Counted from the first letter of the stretch, positions 1 to 7,744 are shown. The stretch is 12,812 nt of DNA from Leucocoprinus leucothites (GCA_013368445.1 JAACJO010000107.1:1-12812), one strand, 5' to 3'. The notes: generated by a model from the sequence alone, not told the origin. Made by a program: numbers and translations.

Positions 1-131
1 GTAAAAACTAAACCAAATTTTTTTTAGTAAATTTGTTTAGTTTGTTAAGCCAAGTATTAAAAAAATACTGCTTTTGCAGAAATAAGTAATAAAATTTAAA
101 TTAAGACAAATAAGGAACAGTTATAAACCAA

Positions 132-899
132 TTAAGAAGCTGAATCAACCCAAACTAAGAAATCAGGTGAAGATACTGCTTCAACTACTATAGGCATAAA
201 TCCGTGCCAAACTCCGCAAATTTCAGAACATTGACCGTAGAATGTACCTGTTCTTTCAGCTAAGAATGATACTTGATTTAATCTACCAGGTACAGCATCT
301 AATTTTAAACCTAAAGAAGGAACCGCAAAGCAGTGAATTACATCCGCACCAGTAACAATTAATCTAATGTGGCAATCAACAGGAATAATTAATTTATTAT
401 CTACATCTAATAATCTAAATTGTCCTAATTCTAAATCTGATTCTGGTATCATGTATGAATCAAAATCTATAGATTCTCCAGTATCTGTAATAAAATCAGA
501 ATATTCATAAGACCAATACCATTGGTGACCTACTACTTTAATTGTTAATGTTGGAGAAATTACTTCATCCATTAAATATAATAATCTAAATGATGGGAAA
601 GCAATAGCTATTAGAATTAAAGCTGGTGTAACTGTCCAAACTAATTCTAATACTGTACCATGTGTTAAATATTTGTGTGCTATAGCGTTCCTACTTGAAT
701 CGAAATAATAAATTAAACTGAATAATACCCAAGCTACCGCTAGAGATATAACTATTAAATAGAAACCTATAGTATTGTGTAATGTAACTAGACCTGTGAA
801 TCCCGGTGCAGCACTATCTTGAAAACCCAATTGCCAAGGTTGAGCAGCATCATTGTATATAGTTGAAATTAAATTAGTAAAACTAGCAAAAATTGTCAT
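132..899 (-). CDS. cox2: Cytochrome c oxidase subunit 2
   Basis: Subunit 2 of complex IV in the mitochondrial inner membrane. It takes electrons from cytochrome c at its CuA centre and passes them to subunit 1. The 255-residue product is of normal length. It has a short leader, two membrane segments (about residues 42-65 and 83-107), the aromatic electron-entry patch GHQWYWSYEYSD near 124-135, and a C-terminal cupredoxin domain. The CuA ligands are visible as H189, C224, E226, C228, H232 and M235. The frame is open from ATG to TAA and every tryptophan is TGG. The residue just before H232 is a TGG tryptophan (CGVWHGF), a position that varies between fungi. It is the most downstream gene of the minus-strand block in this window, after nad2-nad3 and a 540-base spacer. 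No introns are seen. Confidence 0.98.
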   Translation of the reverse strand: MTIFASFTNLISTIYNDAAQPWQLGFQDSAAPGFTGLVTLHNTIGFYLIVISLAVAWVLFSLIYYFDSSRNAIAHKYLTHGTVLELVWTVTPALILIAIAFPSFRLLYLMDEVISPTLTIKVVGHQWYWSYEYSDFITDTGESIDFDSYMIPESDLELGQFRLLDVDNKLIIPVDCHIRLIVTGADVIHCFAVPSLGLKLDAVPGRLNQVSFLAERTGTFYGQCSEICGVWHGFMPIVVEAVSSPDFLVWVDSAS

Positions 900-1438
900 C
901 TAAATGTTAATTGTTTATGTCTTAATTTACTGGTTTATCTTAAAATTTAAAGAAAATAATAATTAATAATATATTAATTATTTACTGCTTCGTAGTAAGC
1001 AGTAGTATTTTTAAGTTAGATATGTTGCGTTTCTTGCCTTGCAACAGTCAGTATTTACTATAAAATATCTGATAAACTTAAACGCTAAGTAACTTAGTTA
1101 CTATACATCTTAAGACTTTCTTAATTTATTCTTGCTGTTAATTTTAAAACCTAGCAATCACACGGTTTATTAGGTTTTATCTTTAAGTAAAGTTTTACCT
1201 TAGAAAAATTAATTACCTAATACTTTTACTGCGAAAGCACTATTTATTTTCAATAGTCCAGTTTAAAATTTTTCGATAACGGAAATAAATTAAAGAAATG
1301 TAAACTATTCCTAATTAAATTTATAGTGAGGATTTTTTTTTTATTCTGAATTAAATCCTATTGAAAGCAAAAAATAAACAATTAACTTTAAACAGAAAAA
1401 ACTTTTTTTTCTCTAAAGGGGGTATTAATTGTTTATTT
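900..1438. other. cox2-nad3 spacer with a chain of hairpins
   Basis: This 539-base AT-rich stretch has no gene that I can support. It holds four short perfect stem-loops in a row: 983-1004 (8 bp, TACTGCTT with AAGCAGTA), 1023-1046 (6 bp), 1088-1102 (6 bp, 3-base loop) and 1146-1178 (8 bp, AAAACCTA with TAGGTTTT). It also holds one copy of a 17-base repeat at 1233-1249 and several T tracts. It lies upstream of cox2 on the transcribed strand, so RNA processing or leader functions are possible, but that is inference. Confidence 0.7.
1233..1249. repeat. 17-base direct repeat, copy 1
   Basis: The 17-mer GAAAGCACTATTTATTT is identical to 3551-3567. This copy lies between nad3 and cox2, about 330 bases upstream of the cox2 start on the transcribed strand. 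Confidence 0.85.
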
Positions 1439-1822
1439 TTAATCTTGAGATAGATTTTTTTTTACAACTTCATTTGATACTAGACTAATAGCTCCTGATC
1501 CAATTTCTAATACAAATCCTATTGTTAATACTACAAAGAAAATAATTGCAATACAGTAACCGAAAGTAGATACTTGATACATTGTAACAGATAGAGGATA
1601 AAGTAGAAGAACTTCAAGATCAAAAATTAAGAATAATAAAGCAACTAAGAAGAAGTGAATTTGGAAAGTAGATCTAGTTTGACCGCTAATAGCTTGGAAT
1701 CCACACTCATAAGCAGAAACTTTGGCTTCATCCGGTCTATGAACAGCTAATAGTACATTTAGAGCTAATAAAGCAACAGCTAATATAGGTACAAAAATAA
1801 ATAAAAATAATAAGTTATTCAT
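1439..1822 (-). CDS. nad3: NADH dehydrogenase subunit 3
   Basis: A small membrane subunit of respiratory complex I. From the ATG at 1822 the product has 127 residues. It has three hydrophobic segments, the family signature YECGFQ (about 38-43), and the second-helix motif FFLVALLFLIFDLEVLLLYPL (about 57-77) with its acidic FDLE. A TTG six bases further upstream (1826-1828) keeps the frame open, but I chose the ATG. Its A is also the last base of the nad2 stop (TAATG), the tight one-base overlap usual for this pair in fungi. It is thus the second cistron of an nad2-nad3 message. No TGA codons are used. Confidence 0.97.
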   Translation of the reverse strand: MNNLLFLFIFVPILAVALLALNVLLAVHRPDEAKVSAYECGFQAISGQTRSTFQIHFFLVALLFLIFDLEVLLLYPLSVTMYQVSTFGYCIAIIFFVVLTIGFVLEIGSGAISLVSNEVVKKNLSQD

Positions 1823-3456
1823 TACCAATTAAATAGTGATAAAGATAGTAATTGTGTACTATTTAAGATTAATGATGGTTTTAAAATAAATAATAAGATT
1901 ACTAATGTTAAAACTGATATTACAAAACTATGTATATTAGTTAAGTAAAGAGAATTGCTTCCATCTATTAAAATAGATTTTCTTATTGGGTCTACTAAAA
2001 TGTCATCTGACATAGTATATAGAACTTTTACTATTTTTAAATAATATGAGGCACTTATTACACTTACTAGTATTGCTATTATTGATATAAAGTAATAACC
2101 ATTTTGAATTGCTGAATATAATACAAATTGTTTACTAAAGAAACCTATTAAAGGTGGTATACCTGCCATAGAAAATAAACATACAGCTAAACTTATACTT
2201 AATATAGGATTTGAAATAAATTGCCCTTTAAGTTCTCTTATGTATCTTATATCTTTAATATCTTTATTAGCTTGATTAGCAGCAATAATATAACTTATAG
2301 CTATGATAATTAAGAATATATTTAAATTTGTTATAGTATATTGTATAATATAGAAAATTAAAGAATCGATAGATGATTCACTATTTATAGCTAATGCTAA
2401 TAATATAAACCCTATGTGTGAGATAGTACTATATGCCAATAATCTTTTTATTCTAGTTTGAGCTAAACCTACAACTGTACCTATTAATAAAGATAATAGT
2501 GAGCTTACTAATAATAATATTTTTAATAATGAATTATTTATTGTATAATTGTATATGATTGAGGTATTATTATTAAAATCTGATAAAGCAGAAATATTTA
2601 TTAAATTAAATCCATAATATTGTAATTCTAATAATAAAATTAATATTGCTATTTTTGGTATTATTGTTAACCATATTGTTACTATTGTTGGTACTTCATC
2701 ATATACATCTGGACTCCAATTATGTAAAGGTGCTGCTGCTATTTTAAATAAGAATCCAATAAATATTAAAATTAAACCTAAACTTAGTCCTTGTATAAGA
2801 GACGCAGAAGAAGAGTTATCTATTAAAGATAAACTATTTAAAGAAATAGAATTAGCTGTAGATATTAAACTATATATAGAATCAAAATTTGTTAATCCTG
2901 TATATGAATATAAAATACCACATCCTAATAAAATTATACATGAAGATAAACCTCCTAATAGGAAATATTTTAAACCTGCTTTAGTTGATGTTTCAGAATT
3001 TTTATATAAAGTTGCTAATACATATAATCCAAATGATTGTAATTCTATACTAATATATAATGATACTAAATCAAAACAAGAAATTAACAAACATGAACCT
3101 AGTGTACTAAATAATACTATTAATGAGTAATCTTCTGATTTTGATAACATCATATCTAATTCAACCTTATAATTATTTTTGTTATGGTTTACATTAGGCC
3201 AAGCTATTAAAATCAATGAACCTATTAATAATAAAAATGATTCTAATGATAATGATACTTGTGTTATTTGAAATAAACCGCTATAGATACCTATACCTGA
3301 TCCAATTGACTGAATATATAAAGTATTTAAAGATAATACTCCGGCATATATTAGTATTATAGCTGATATTCTACTAAAATATATTGATGAAATTTGTTTA
3401 TTTATATTAGGTAGAGCCTTAGCTACTATTAATATTAAAATAGATGTAAAAATCAT
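1822..3456 (-). CDS. nad2: NADH dehydrogenase subunit 2
   Basis: An antiporter-like proton-pumping subunit of complex I in the inner membrane. The 544-residue product is in the usual fungal range and is almost wholly membrane helices. Family landmarks are the ISIELQSFGLYVLATLYK stretch near 136-152 with E139, the KYFLLGGLSS helix near 163-172, FLFKIAAAPLHNWSPDVYD near 235-253 with K238 and H245, KRLLAYSTISHIGF near 337-350, and AGIPPLIGFFSKQF near 431-444. The start is the ATG at 3454-3456 and the stop overlaps the nad3 ATG by one base. A low-complexity Ser/Asn-rich loop (about 195-222) is probably a lineage-specific insertion. Every tryptophan codon is TGG. Confidence 0.97.
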   Translation of the reverse strand: MIFTSILILIVAKALPNINKQISSIYFSRISAIILIYAGVLSLNTLYIQSIGSGIGIYSGLFQITQVSLSLESFLLLIGSLILIAWPNVNHNKNNYKVELDMMLSKSEDYSLIVLFSTLGSCLLISCFDLVSLYISIELQSFGLYVLATLYKNSETSTKAGLKYFLLGGLSSCIILLGCGILYSYTGLTNFDSIYSLISTANSISLNSLSLIDNSSSASLIQGLSLGLILIFIGFLFKIAAAPLHNWSPDVYDEVPTIVTIWLTIIPKIAILILLLELQYYGFNLINISALSDFNNNTSIIYNYTINNSLLKILLLVSSLLSLLIGTVVGLAQTRIKRLLAYSTISHIGFILLALAINSESSIDSLIFYIIQYTITNLNIFLIIIAISYIIAANQANKDIKDIRYIRELKGQFISNPILSISLAVCLFSMAGIPPLIGFFSKQFVLYSAIQNGYYFISIIAILVSVISASYYLKIVKVLYTMSDDILVDPIRKSILIDGSNSLYLTNIHSFVISVLTLVILLFILKPSLILNSTQLLSLSLFNW

Positions 3457-3550
3457 AACTAAACCTCTTTTAACTGTTTAATTAAACTAGTGAAATTACC
3501 CTATACAAGTAGAATTCACAATCTGCTACTGACTGCTATTCTTGATAGCT

Positions 3551-3567
3551 GAAAGCACTATTTATTT
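3551..3567. repeat. 17-base direct repeat, copy 2
   Basis: This is the second identical copy of the 17-mer found at 1233-1249. It lies about 95 bases upstream of the nad2 start, so the two copies bracket the nad2-nad3 pair in direct orientation. Confidence 0.85.
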
Positions 3568-3602
3568 GCTCTTGTATTAAAATTAATATTTGCCAATGAC
3601 CT

Positions 3603-3624
3603 AAAAAAGGTTTAAACCTTTTTT
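3603..3624. repeat. 22-base perfect palindrome
   Basis: Six A, GGTTTAAACC and six T form an uninterrupted self-complementary sequence followed by one more T. It can fold as a T-tailed hairpin on either strand. It sits between nad2 (minus strand) and the plus-strand polymerase remnant. A terminator-like or processing hairpin is possible; function is not shown. Confidence 0.8.
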
Positions 3625-3751
3625 TCTATAATATGAACTAATTGCTCTAATATGGGTCTACTAAAATTGTAAGCACTACAAACTAAATTTAAACAATTTA
3701 CTGGGATTGTAACTAATAGACTCTCCACTATTAAGCGCTTACCTCAAATAA

Positions 3752-5950
3752 AATTTTATTAACATTCTCTTTTTATATAAAAATATAGGTACAAAAATAA
3801 AATATTACTCTCTAATTATTATTTTTAAAAATATAATTAAACCAACAAAAAGCTTTCAAAATTACAGACATTATAAATTACCTATTACTATGGATCCTTT
3901 AAAGTATGGAGATAATCCGGTAATAGCTATGAATTCAGTATATATAGTATCAGTTACTCCCTTAACCCTAGCAAAAATAGTAGTTAAAGGAATAGAAAAC
4001 CATGTAGAAATCTTTAAAGAAAAGAATCTCAATAATAAAATTATTACTATGGATATCGAGACTTTAGTTTTAGCTAATGGTAAAATGAAACTTTATTTCA
4101 TTTCCTGGTTTGATGGTACAAAAGCTAATTCCTATTATTTAACCGATTTCAATAATAATCATAAAGCAATGATAGGTAAAGCTATTAAAGATTTAATGAA
4201 AGTTAAATATGATGGTTTTAAAATCTATCTACATAATTTTGGTAAATTTGATGGTATATTCTTGTTAAAACAACTTAATAAACTAGGTATAATTACACTA
4301 ATAATTAATAAAGGTAGATTTATTAGCATAAAATTAAGCTATTCCACTAATAAAGAAAGTAGAGTATATTCTATTAATTTTAGAGACAGTTATCAATTAT
4401 TATTAGATTATTTAAATAAATTAGCTAAATGTTTTAAGGTTGATACACAGAAGGGTATATTTCCACATAGATTCGTAACTGAAGAAAGCTTAAACTATAT
4501 AGGAGCTGTACCCTCCATCTAATATTTCGATACTATAAGTGAATCCGAATACGAAGCTTATTGTAATAAATTTAAGAATGATTGGAACTTAAGAAATGAA
4601 GCTATTAAATATTGTACTGCAGATTGTGTAAGTTTATTTCAAATTATGAATAATTTTGCTTTAATGATCTTTAATCTATTCAAAGTTAATATTAATAAAG
4701 TTTCTACTCTTCCTTCTTTAGCCTTTACTATTTTTAGAGCTAATTTTTAGATGATAAAAGTTTCATACCGATGTTAGCTGGACAAGTTGCTAAAGATATT
4801 AGAATGTCTTACACTGGAGGAGCTACGGATATGTATATTCCAACTAATAAAGACAATGAATTAATTTTATGGTTAGGATGTTAATGCACTATATCCTTAC
4901 GTTATGAAAAATTATCCTATGCCTGTTGGTAAACCTACTTATTTTGAAGGTGATATTAGAAAATATCAACCTGAAGCATTTGGTTTCTTTTATTGTAAAA
5001 TTACAACACCAGAATATTTAGAACATCCTATATTACAAACTCATATTAAAACCAAAGGAGGTAATAGAACTGTAGCAGCTTTAGGGAGTTATACAGATAT
5101 GTTATTTAGTGCTGAAATGGATAATGCTATGAAACTGGGATATAAATTTGAAATATTATGAGGGTATACCTTCAAAAAAGATTACATTTTCAAAGACTTT
5201 ATAGATAAATTATACAACATGAGAAGTAAATATCCTAAAAATGATCCTTTGAATTATATACCTAAAATTATTAAAAATAGTTTATATGGTAGAATGGGTA
5301 TGAACGATAACTTTACTTCATCAGAAATTGTAGATAAAAAATATTATGTTAATTTCGAAAAGAATAACCTTGAAAGAATTATTGATCTTATACCATTAGA
5401 TGAAAGTTACTTAATTGAAGTTAAAGCAATTTGAAACTGCTACTATGATTAATGCGGCTAGAGAAACTCATAACATTAATATTTCCATAGCTTCAGCTAT
5501 TTCCAGTTATGCTAGAATATTTCTGTCTCAATTCAAAAATAACCCTAAATTAAAACTTTTTTATACTGATACTGATTCTATTTATACTAACTTAAATCCT
5601 AATCAAATGAATAAACTTTACCCTGGTATAATTTCTTCTATAGATTTAGGTAAACTTAAATTAGAAAATATTTCTGCTAAAGCTATCTTCTTAGCACCTA
5701 AATGTTACTATTTACAGAACATTGATGGACCGGAAATTTTAAAGTTAAAGGTTTAGATAAAAAGATTAAATTAGATGAAATGGACTTTAATAAGCTATTA
5801 CTAGTAGATTCAATAATTATTAAAAATAAAACTAAGTGGTATAAAAATCTTAGTGAAGCTACTATACAAGTATTAGAACAAGCCTACACAATTAAACAAA
5901 CAGATAATAAGAGAAAATTAATTTATAATAATTACCTTATAACTAGATAG
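3752..5950 (+). pseudogene. dpo: Broken family B (protein-primed) DNA polymerase of linear-plasmid origin
   Basis: This is a remnant of the DNA polymerase carried by fungal linear mitochondrial plasmids (DNA_pol_B_2 type), lying opposite to the surrounding genes. Readable in order: Exo I DIE (4052-4060), Exo II HNFGKFD (4232-4252), Exo III Y-x3-D (4610-4624), motif A DVNALYP (4877-4897), motif B KIIKNSLYG (5264-5290), motif C YTDTDS (5562-5579) and a lysine-rich tail ending in TAG at 5948-5950. Breaks are TAA at 4520-4522; a one-base loss in the T run at 4744-4748, which creates TAG 4748-4750; a shift back near 4865-4868 followed by TAG 4874-4876; a shift to frame 3 near 5415-5435; and a one-base loss in the T run at 5737-5740. 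TGA 5159-5161 falls where tryptophan fits and may be sense in the mitochondrial code. The frame is open upstream of the first ATG (3890) to 3752, so that ATG is probably not the original start and the N-terminal part is missing. Not functional as it stands. Confidence 0.92.
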
Positions 5951-5977
5951 GGTAATTGTTTTGTTTTTAGCAAAAGA

Positions 5978-5990
5978 GGGGGGGGGGGGG
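5978..5990. repeat. Run of 13 G
   Basis: Thirteen consecutive G lie 28 bases past the polymerase remnant's final stop. On either side are related T-rich strings containing TTGTTTTGTTTTT. This is by far the longest G run in an otherwise A+T-rich window. It may mark a plasmid-end or recombination junction, or be a slippage or assembly product. Confidence 0.9.
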
Positions 5991-6047
5991 TTAAACAATT
6001 TTGTTTTGTTTTTTTACTAATTTCTACAAAGAGTAAGTTATAAGTTA

Positions 6048-6112
6048 AATTTTACTCAAATTTAGTTAAATATTCTGAACTATTAGTTTTTTTTACTCAA
6101 TTTAGTTATATA
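6048..6112. repeat. Imperfect repeat of the atp8 3' end
   Basis: TTTTACTCAAATTTAGTTAAATA (about 6050-6072, shown here as one unit with an added A) repeats TTTTACTCAATTTAGTTATATA (about 6091-6112). The second copy encodes the last residues of atp8 on the minus strand; the first lies just past its stop codon. Confidence 0.6.
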
Positions 6113-6241
6113 TAATCTTATTACTTGTGAAAAAGTAAATGAAGGTAAAATATATTTTGAGAATACAAAGATAATAGAGAATAATACGACAAATGCGAAT
6201 ACTAATTGGTTAAAGAAATAAAATGGAATTAATTGTGGCAT
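6083..6241 (-). CDS. atp8: ATP synthase Fo subunit 8
   Basis: A small single-span subunit of the ATP synthase Fo sector, part of the stator in the inner membrane. The 52-residue product begins with the family hallmark [12 protein letters not shown] and has one hydrophobic span (about 13-27). FSKYILP follows (about 27-33), then a basic tail ending KLSKKN. Length and order fit fungal Atp8 (about 48-53 residues). It starts at ATG 6239-6241 and ends at TAA 6083-6085. It is short enough to be missed by length-filtered gene calling. It lies between trnG and the plus-strand polymerase remnant and converges on the latter. Its final codons are echoed by an imperfect repeat in its 3' flank. Confidence 0.95.
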   Translation of the reverse strand: MPQLIPFYFFNQLVFAFVVLFSIIFVFSKYILPSFTFSQVIRLYITKLSKKN

Positions 6242-6686
6242 TACTATATATTCTTTTTTTTTGGTTCTTAAAGAAATCTTTTTTTTTAGTAAGAACTATC
6301 TCTGCTCTTTCTTTATAAAATATTATAATATTTTTTTAATAAAAAGCTTACATAGTAAATTAATTATCGACTGATAATTTTTTTCGACTATATAATTAAT
6401 AAATGAGACATTGAGGCTTTTTCATTGTTTAGGAGGATTAATTTTAACTTGTGAAAGGAATATTAAACACTAAGTATTTAAGCTGTGTAATCTTGTGTAG
6501 AAGTTATATTAAAATCTTTAAATATATTAGACTAGTATAGTTATACTTATAACAATGTATTAGTGTACATAATAGTACACCTTATTTAAGTATGTTAAAA
6601 GCAACTTTTTAAGGAAATTTTAAATAAATGCAGAATTTTGGTTTATAATCAAAAAAAGAAATTTTTTTTTAAGTAGTACTAATATT
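6242..6686. other. atp8-trnG spacer, no gene seen
   Basis: This is AT-rich sequence upstream of atp8. Visible structure is limited to inverted repeats: 6264-6270 with 6290-6296 (GTTCTTA), 6360-6367 with 6392-6399 (TTAATTAT), 6563-6568 with 6575-6580 (GTGTAC), and an A/T block at 6651-6670. I found no protein or tRNA here. Confidence 0.6.
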
Positions 6687-6758
6687 TACGAGTAGCCAGG
6701 TTCGAACTGACGACCTCAACTTGGAAGGCAGAGATTATACCAACTTAACTATACTCGC
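6687..6758 (-). tRNA. trnG: tRNA-Gly (UCC)
   Basis: A complete cloverleaf of 72 bases. The acceptor is GCGAGTA with TACTCGT (one G-U) and discriminator A. The anticodon loop CTTCCAA gives anticodon UCC. The T arm is GTCAG-TTCGAAC-CTGGC. The anticodon stem has one T-T mismatch. It is the most downstream tRNA of the minus-strand cluster, next to atp8. Confidence 0.95.
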
Positions 6759-7083
6759 TTTATATTTATATTTATGCTATTTACTGTTCTAATAATGTAC
6801 TTTTTTTATATATAAATTTTATGTTTTGCTACTCTTTTAATTTAATTTAGTCTAAATATTGCTTACTTTGAAATTAAAAAGTCATTAACCTCCCCAGTAT
6901 GGCGATTTATTTAAATTACTTATTTAAACACAAGCATTTTTTTATTTATATAACAACCTACCGGTTTAGATTTATAAACTTTCTTTTTTACCAAATTTAA
7001 TTAGTTTATTAATAAAGAATAGCTAGTTGAAATTTAACACTACACTATGACTATAAATTGGTGGCATTTGTTCAGTATTTTTA
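6759..7083. other. trnG-trnI spacer, no gene seen
   Basis: AT-rich sequence without a supported gene. The only local departure is a small GC-richer patch at about 6889-6904. A 15-base string, GCATTTTTTTATTTA, at 6934-6948 recurs at 8724-8738. Confidence 0.6.
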
Positions 7084-7154
7084 TAAGCCTAAGAAGATTT
7101 GAACTTCTACAGATTCCTCATCAAGAAATTATTCTACCCTTAAATTATAGGCTT
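7084..7154 (-). tRNA. trnI: tRNA-Ile (GAU)
   Basis: A 71-base cloverleaf. The acceptor AAGCCTA pairs perfectly with TAGGCTT, with discriminator A. The anticodon stem ATTTC/GGAAT encloses loop TTGATGA, giving GAU. The T arm is AGAAG-TTCAAAT-CTTCT. Ser(UGA) was considered, but there is no long variable arm and the loop register gives GAU. Confidence 0.9.
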
Positions 7155-7205
7155 TCGATATTCTAACTACTTCTAATTTTGTTTAACTCAACTACTTTTA
7201 AATAA

Positions 7206-7582
7206 AAAGATAAAATTATTAGATCTATCGGAGATAATTTATTTTATTATTTTAATCAAGATGGTGAAACTGAATTAATGAAAACAATCAAACCTACTAA
7301 ATCTTTCTTTTTCTAAGGTAAACTCTAATCGCAAACTATTAAACAATTTTTTAACTTTATATTTATAATCTAAAGTTATAGAAAATAATCAAGGTAATAG
7401 TATTAAAGGAGAACATAAAGTTATAGCTGCTTGTTATTACGATGGTAAAAATAAAGGTCAATATTATTTAACAGATTTCAAAGATTCAAATGAAATGTTA
7501 AGTAAAATGATCTTATCATTGTGTAAATTTAAATATAATAATTATAAAGTTTACGCTCGTAATTTAGCTATTAATGAATATT
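7206..7582 (+). pseudogene. Second DNA polymerase B fragment, exonuclease region only
   Basis: A short remnant of a plasmid-type family B DNA polymerase, again on the plus strand. It is open in one frame from 7206 to TAA 7314-7316, then continues in another frame from about 7318 to trnS. The second part (about 7381-7569) aligns by eye with the exonuclease domain of the larger remnant: HKVIAACYYDGKNKGQYYLTDF against KLYFISWFDGTKANSYYLTDF, both followed by K-rich sequence and Y/K-V/I-Y. The Exo I site DIE is ruined: at 7360-7368 the codons read Y, L, stop. The Exo II HNFGxFD equivalent reads RNLAINE. The heptapeptide IKPTKSF (7287-7307) also occurs in the first remnant (3836-3856). The polymerase domain is absent; the fragment stops at the 3' end of trnS. 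Confidence 0.85.
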
Positions 7583-7665
7583 CGGAATAAGGACGAGTCG
7601 AACGTCCAAGAGCTGTTAACCCTGACAATTAGCAATTGCTTAGTCTTACCTATGACAATTATTCC
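7583..7665 (-). tRNA. trnS: tRNA-Ser (GCU)
   Basis: An 83-base class II tRNA. Acceptor GGAATAA with TTATTCC, discriminator G as usual for serine. D stem GTC/GAC; anticodon loop TTGCTAA gives GCU; a long variable arm (about 16 bases); T arm GGACG-TTCGACT-CGTCC. Its 3' end directly abuts the second polymerase fragment. Confidence 0.93.
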
Positions 7666-7672
7666 TTAAATT

Positions 7673-7744
7673 TGATCCTTATCAGATTTGAACTGATGCT
7701 GACTCCTTGAAGGGGAGTTGTACGAACCACTATACTAAAGGACC
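7673..7744 (-). tRNA. trnE: tRNA-Glu (UUC)
   Basis: A 72-base cloverleaf. Acceptor GGTCCTT with AAGGATC (one G-U), discriminator A. Anticodon stem ACTCC/GGAGT with loop CCTTCAA gives UUC. T loop TTCAAAT. Only seven bases separate it from trnS. Confidence 0.95.

Noticed and set aside
1823..1828. Alternative TTG start for nad3 two codons upstream
   Set aside because: The ATG sharing one base with the nad2 stop is the usual arrangement and needs no rare start codon.
3654..3723. Possible tRNA between nad2 and the polymerase remnant (GGGTCTA with TAGACTC)
   Set aside because: It is tRNA-sized with paired ends and inner hairpins, but has no T loop, no proper D loop and no valid anticodon loop on either strand.
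3890..5756. Four separate small genes in place of one polymerase remnant
   Set aside because: The pieces carry consecutive motifs of a single polymerase in the right order and spacing, so they are fragments of one broken gene.
3457..6082. Long terminal inverted repeats of an intact inserted plasmid
   Set aside because: I compared the flanks by eye and found no convincing matching inverted ends, nor any RNA polymerase partner gene.
7044..7080. Small ATG frame beginning M-T-I-N-W-W between trnG and trnI
   Set aside because: It runs directly into antisense trnI and matches no known mitochondrial protein start.
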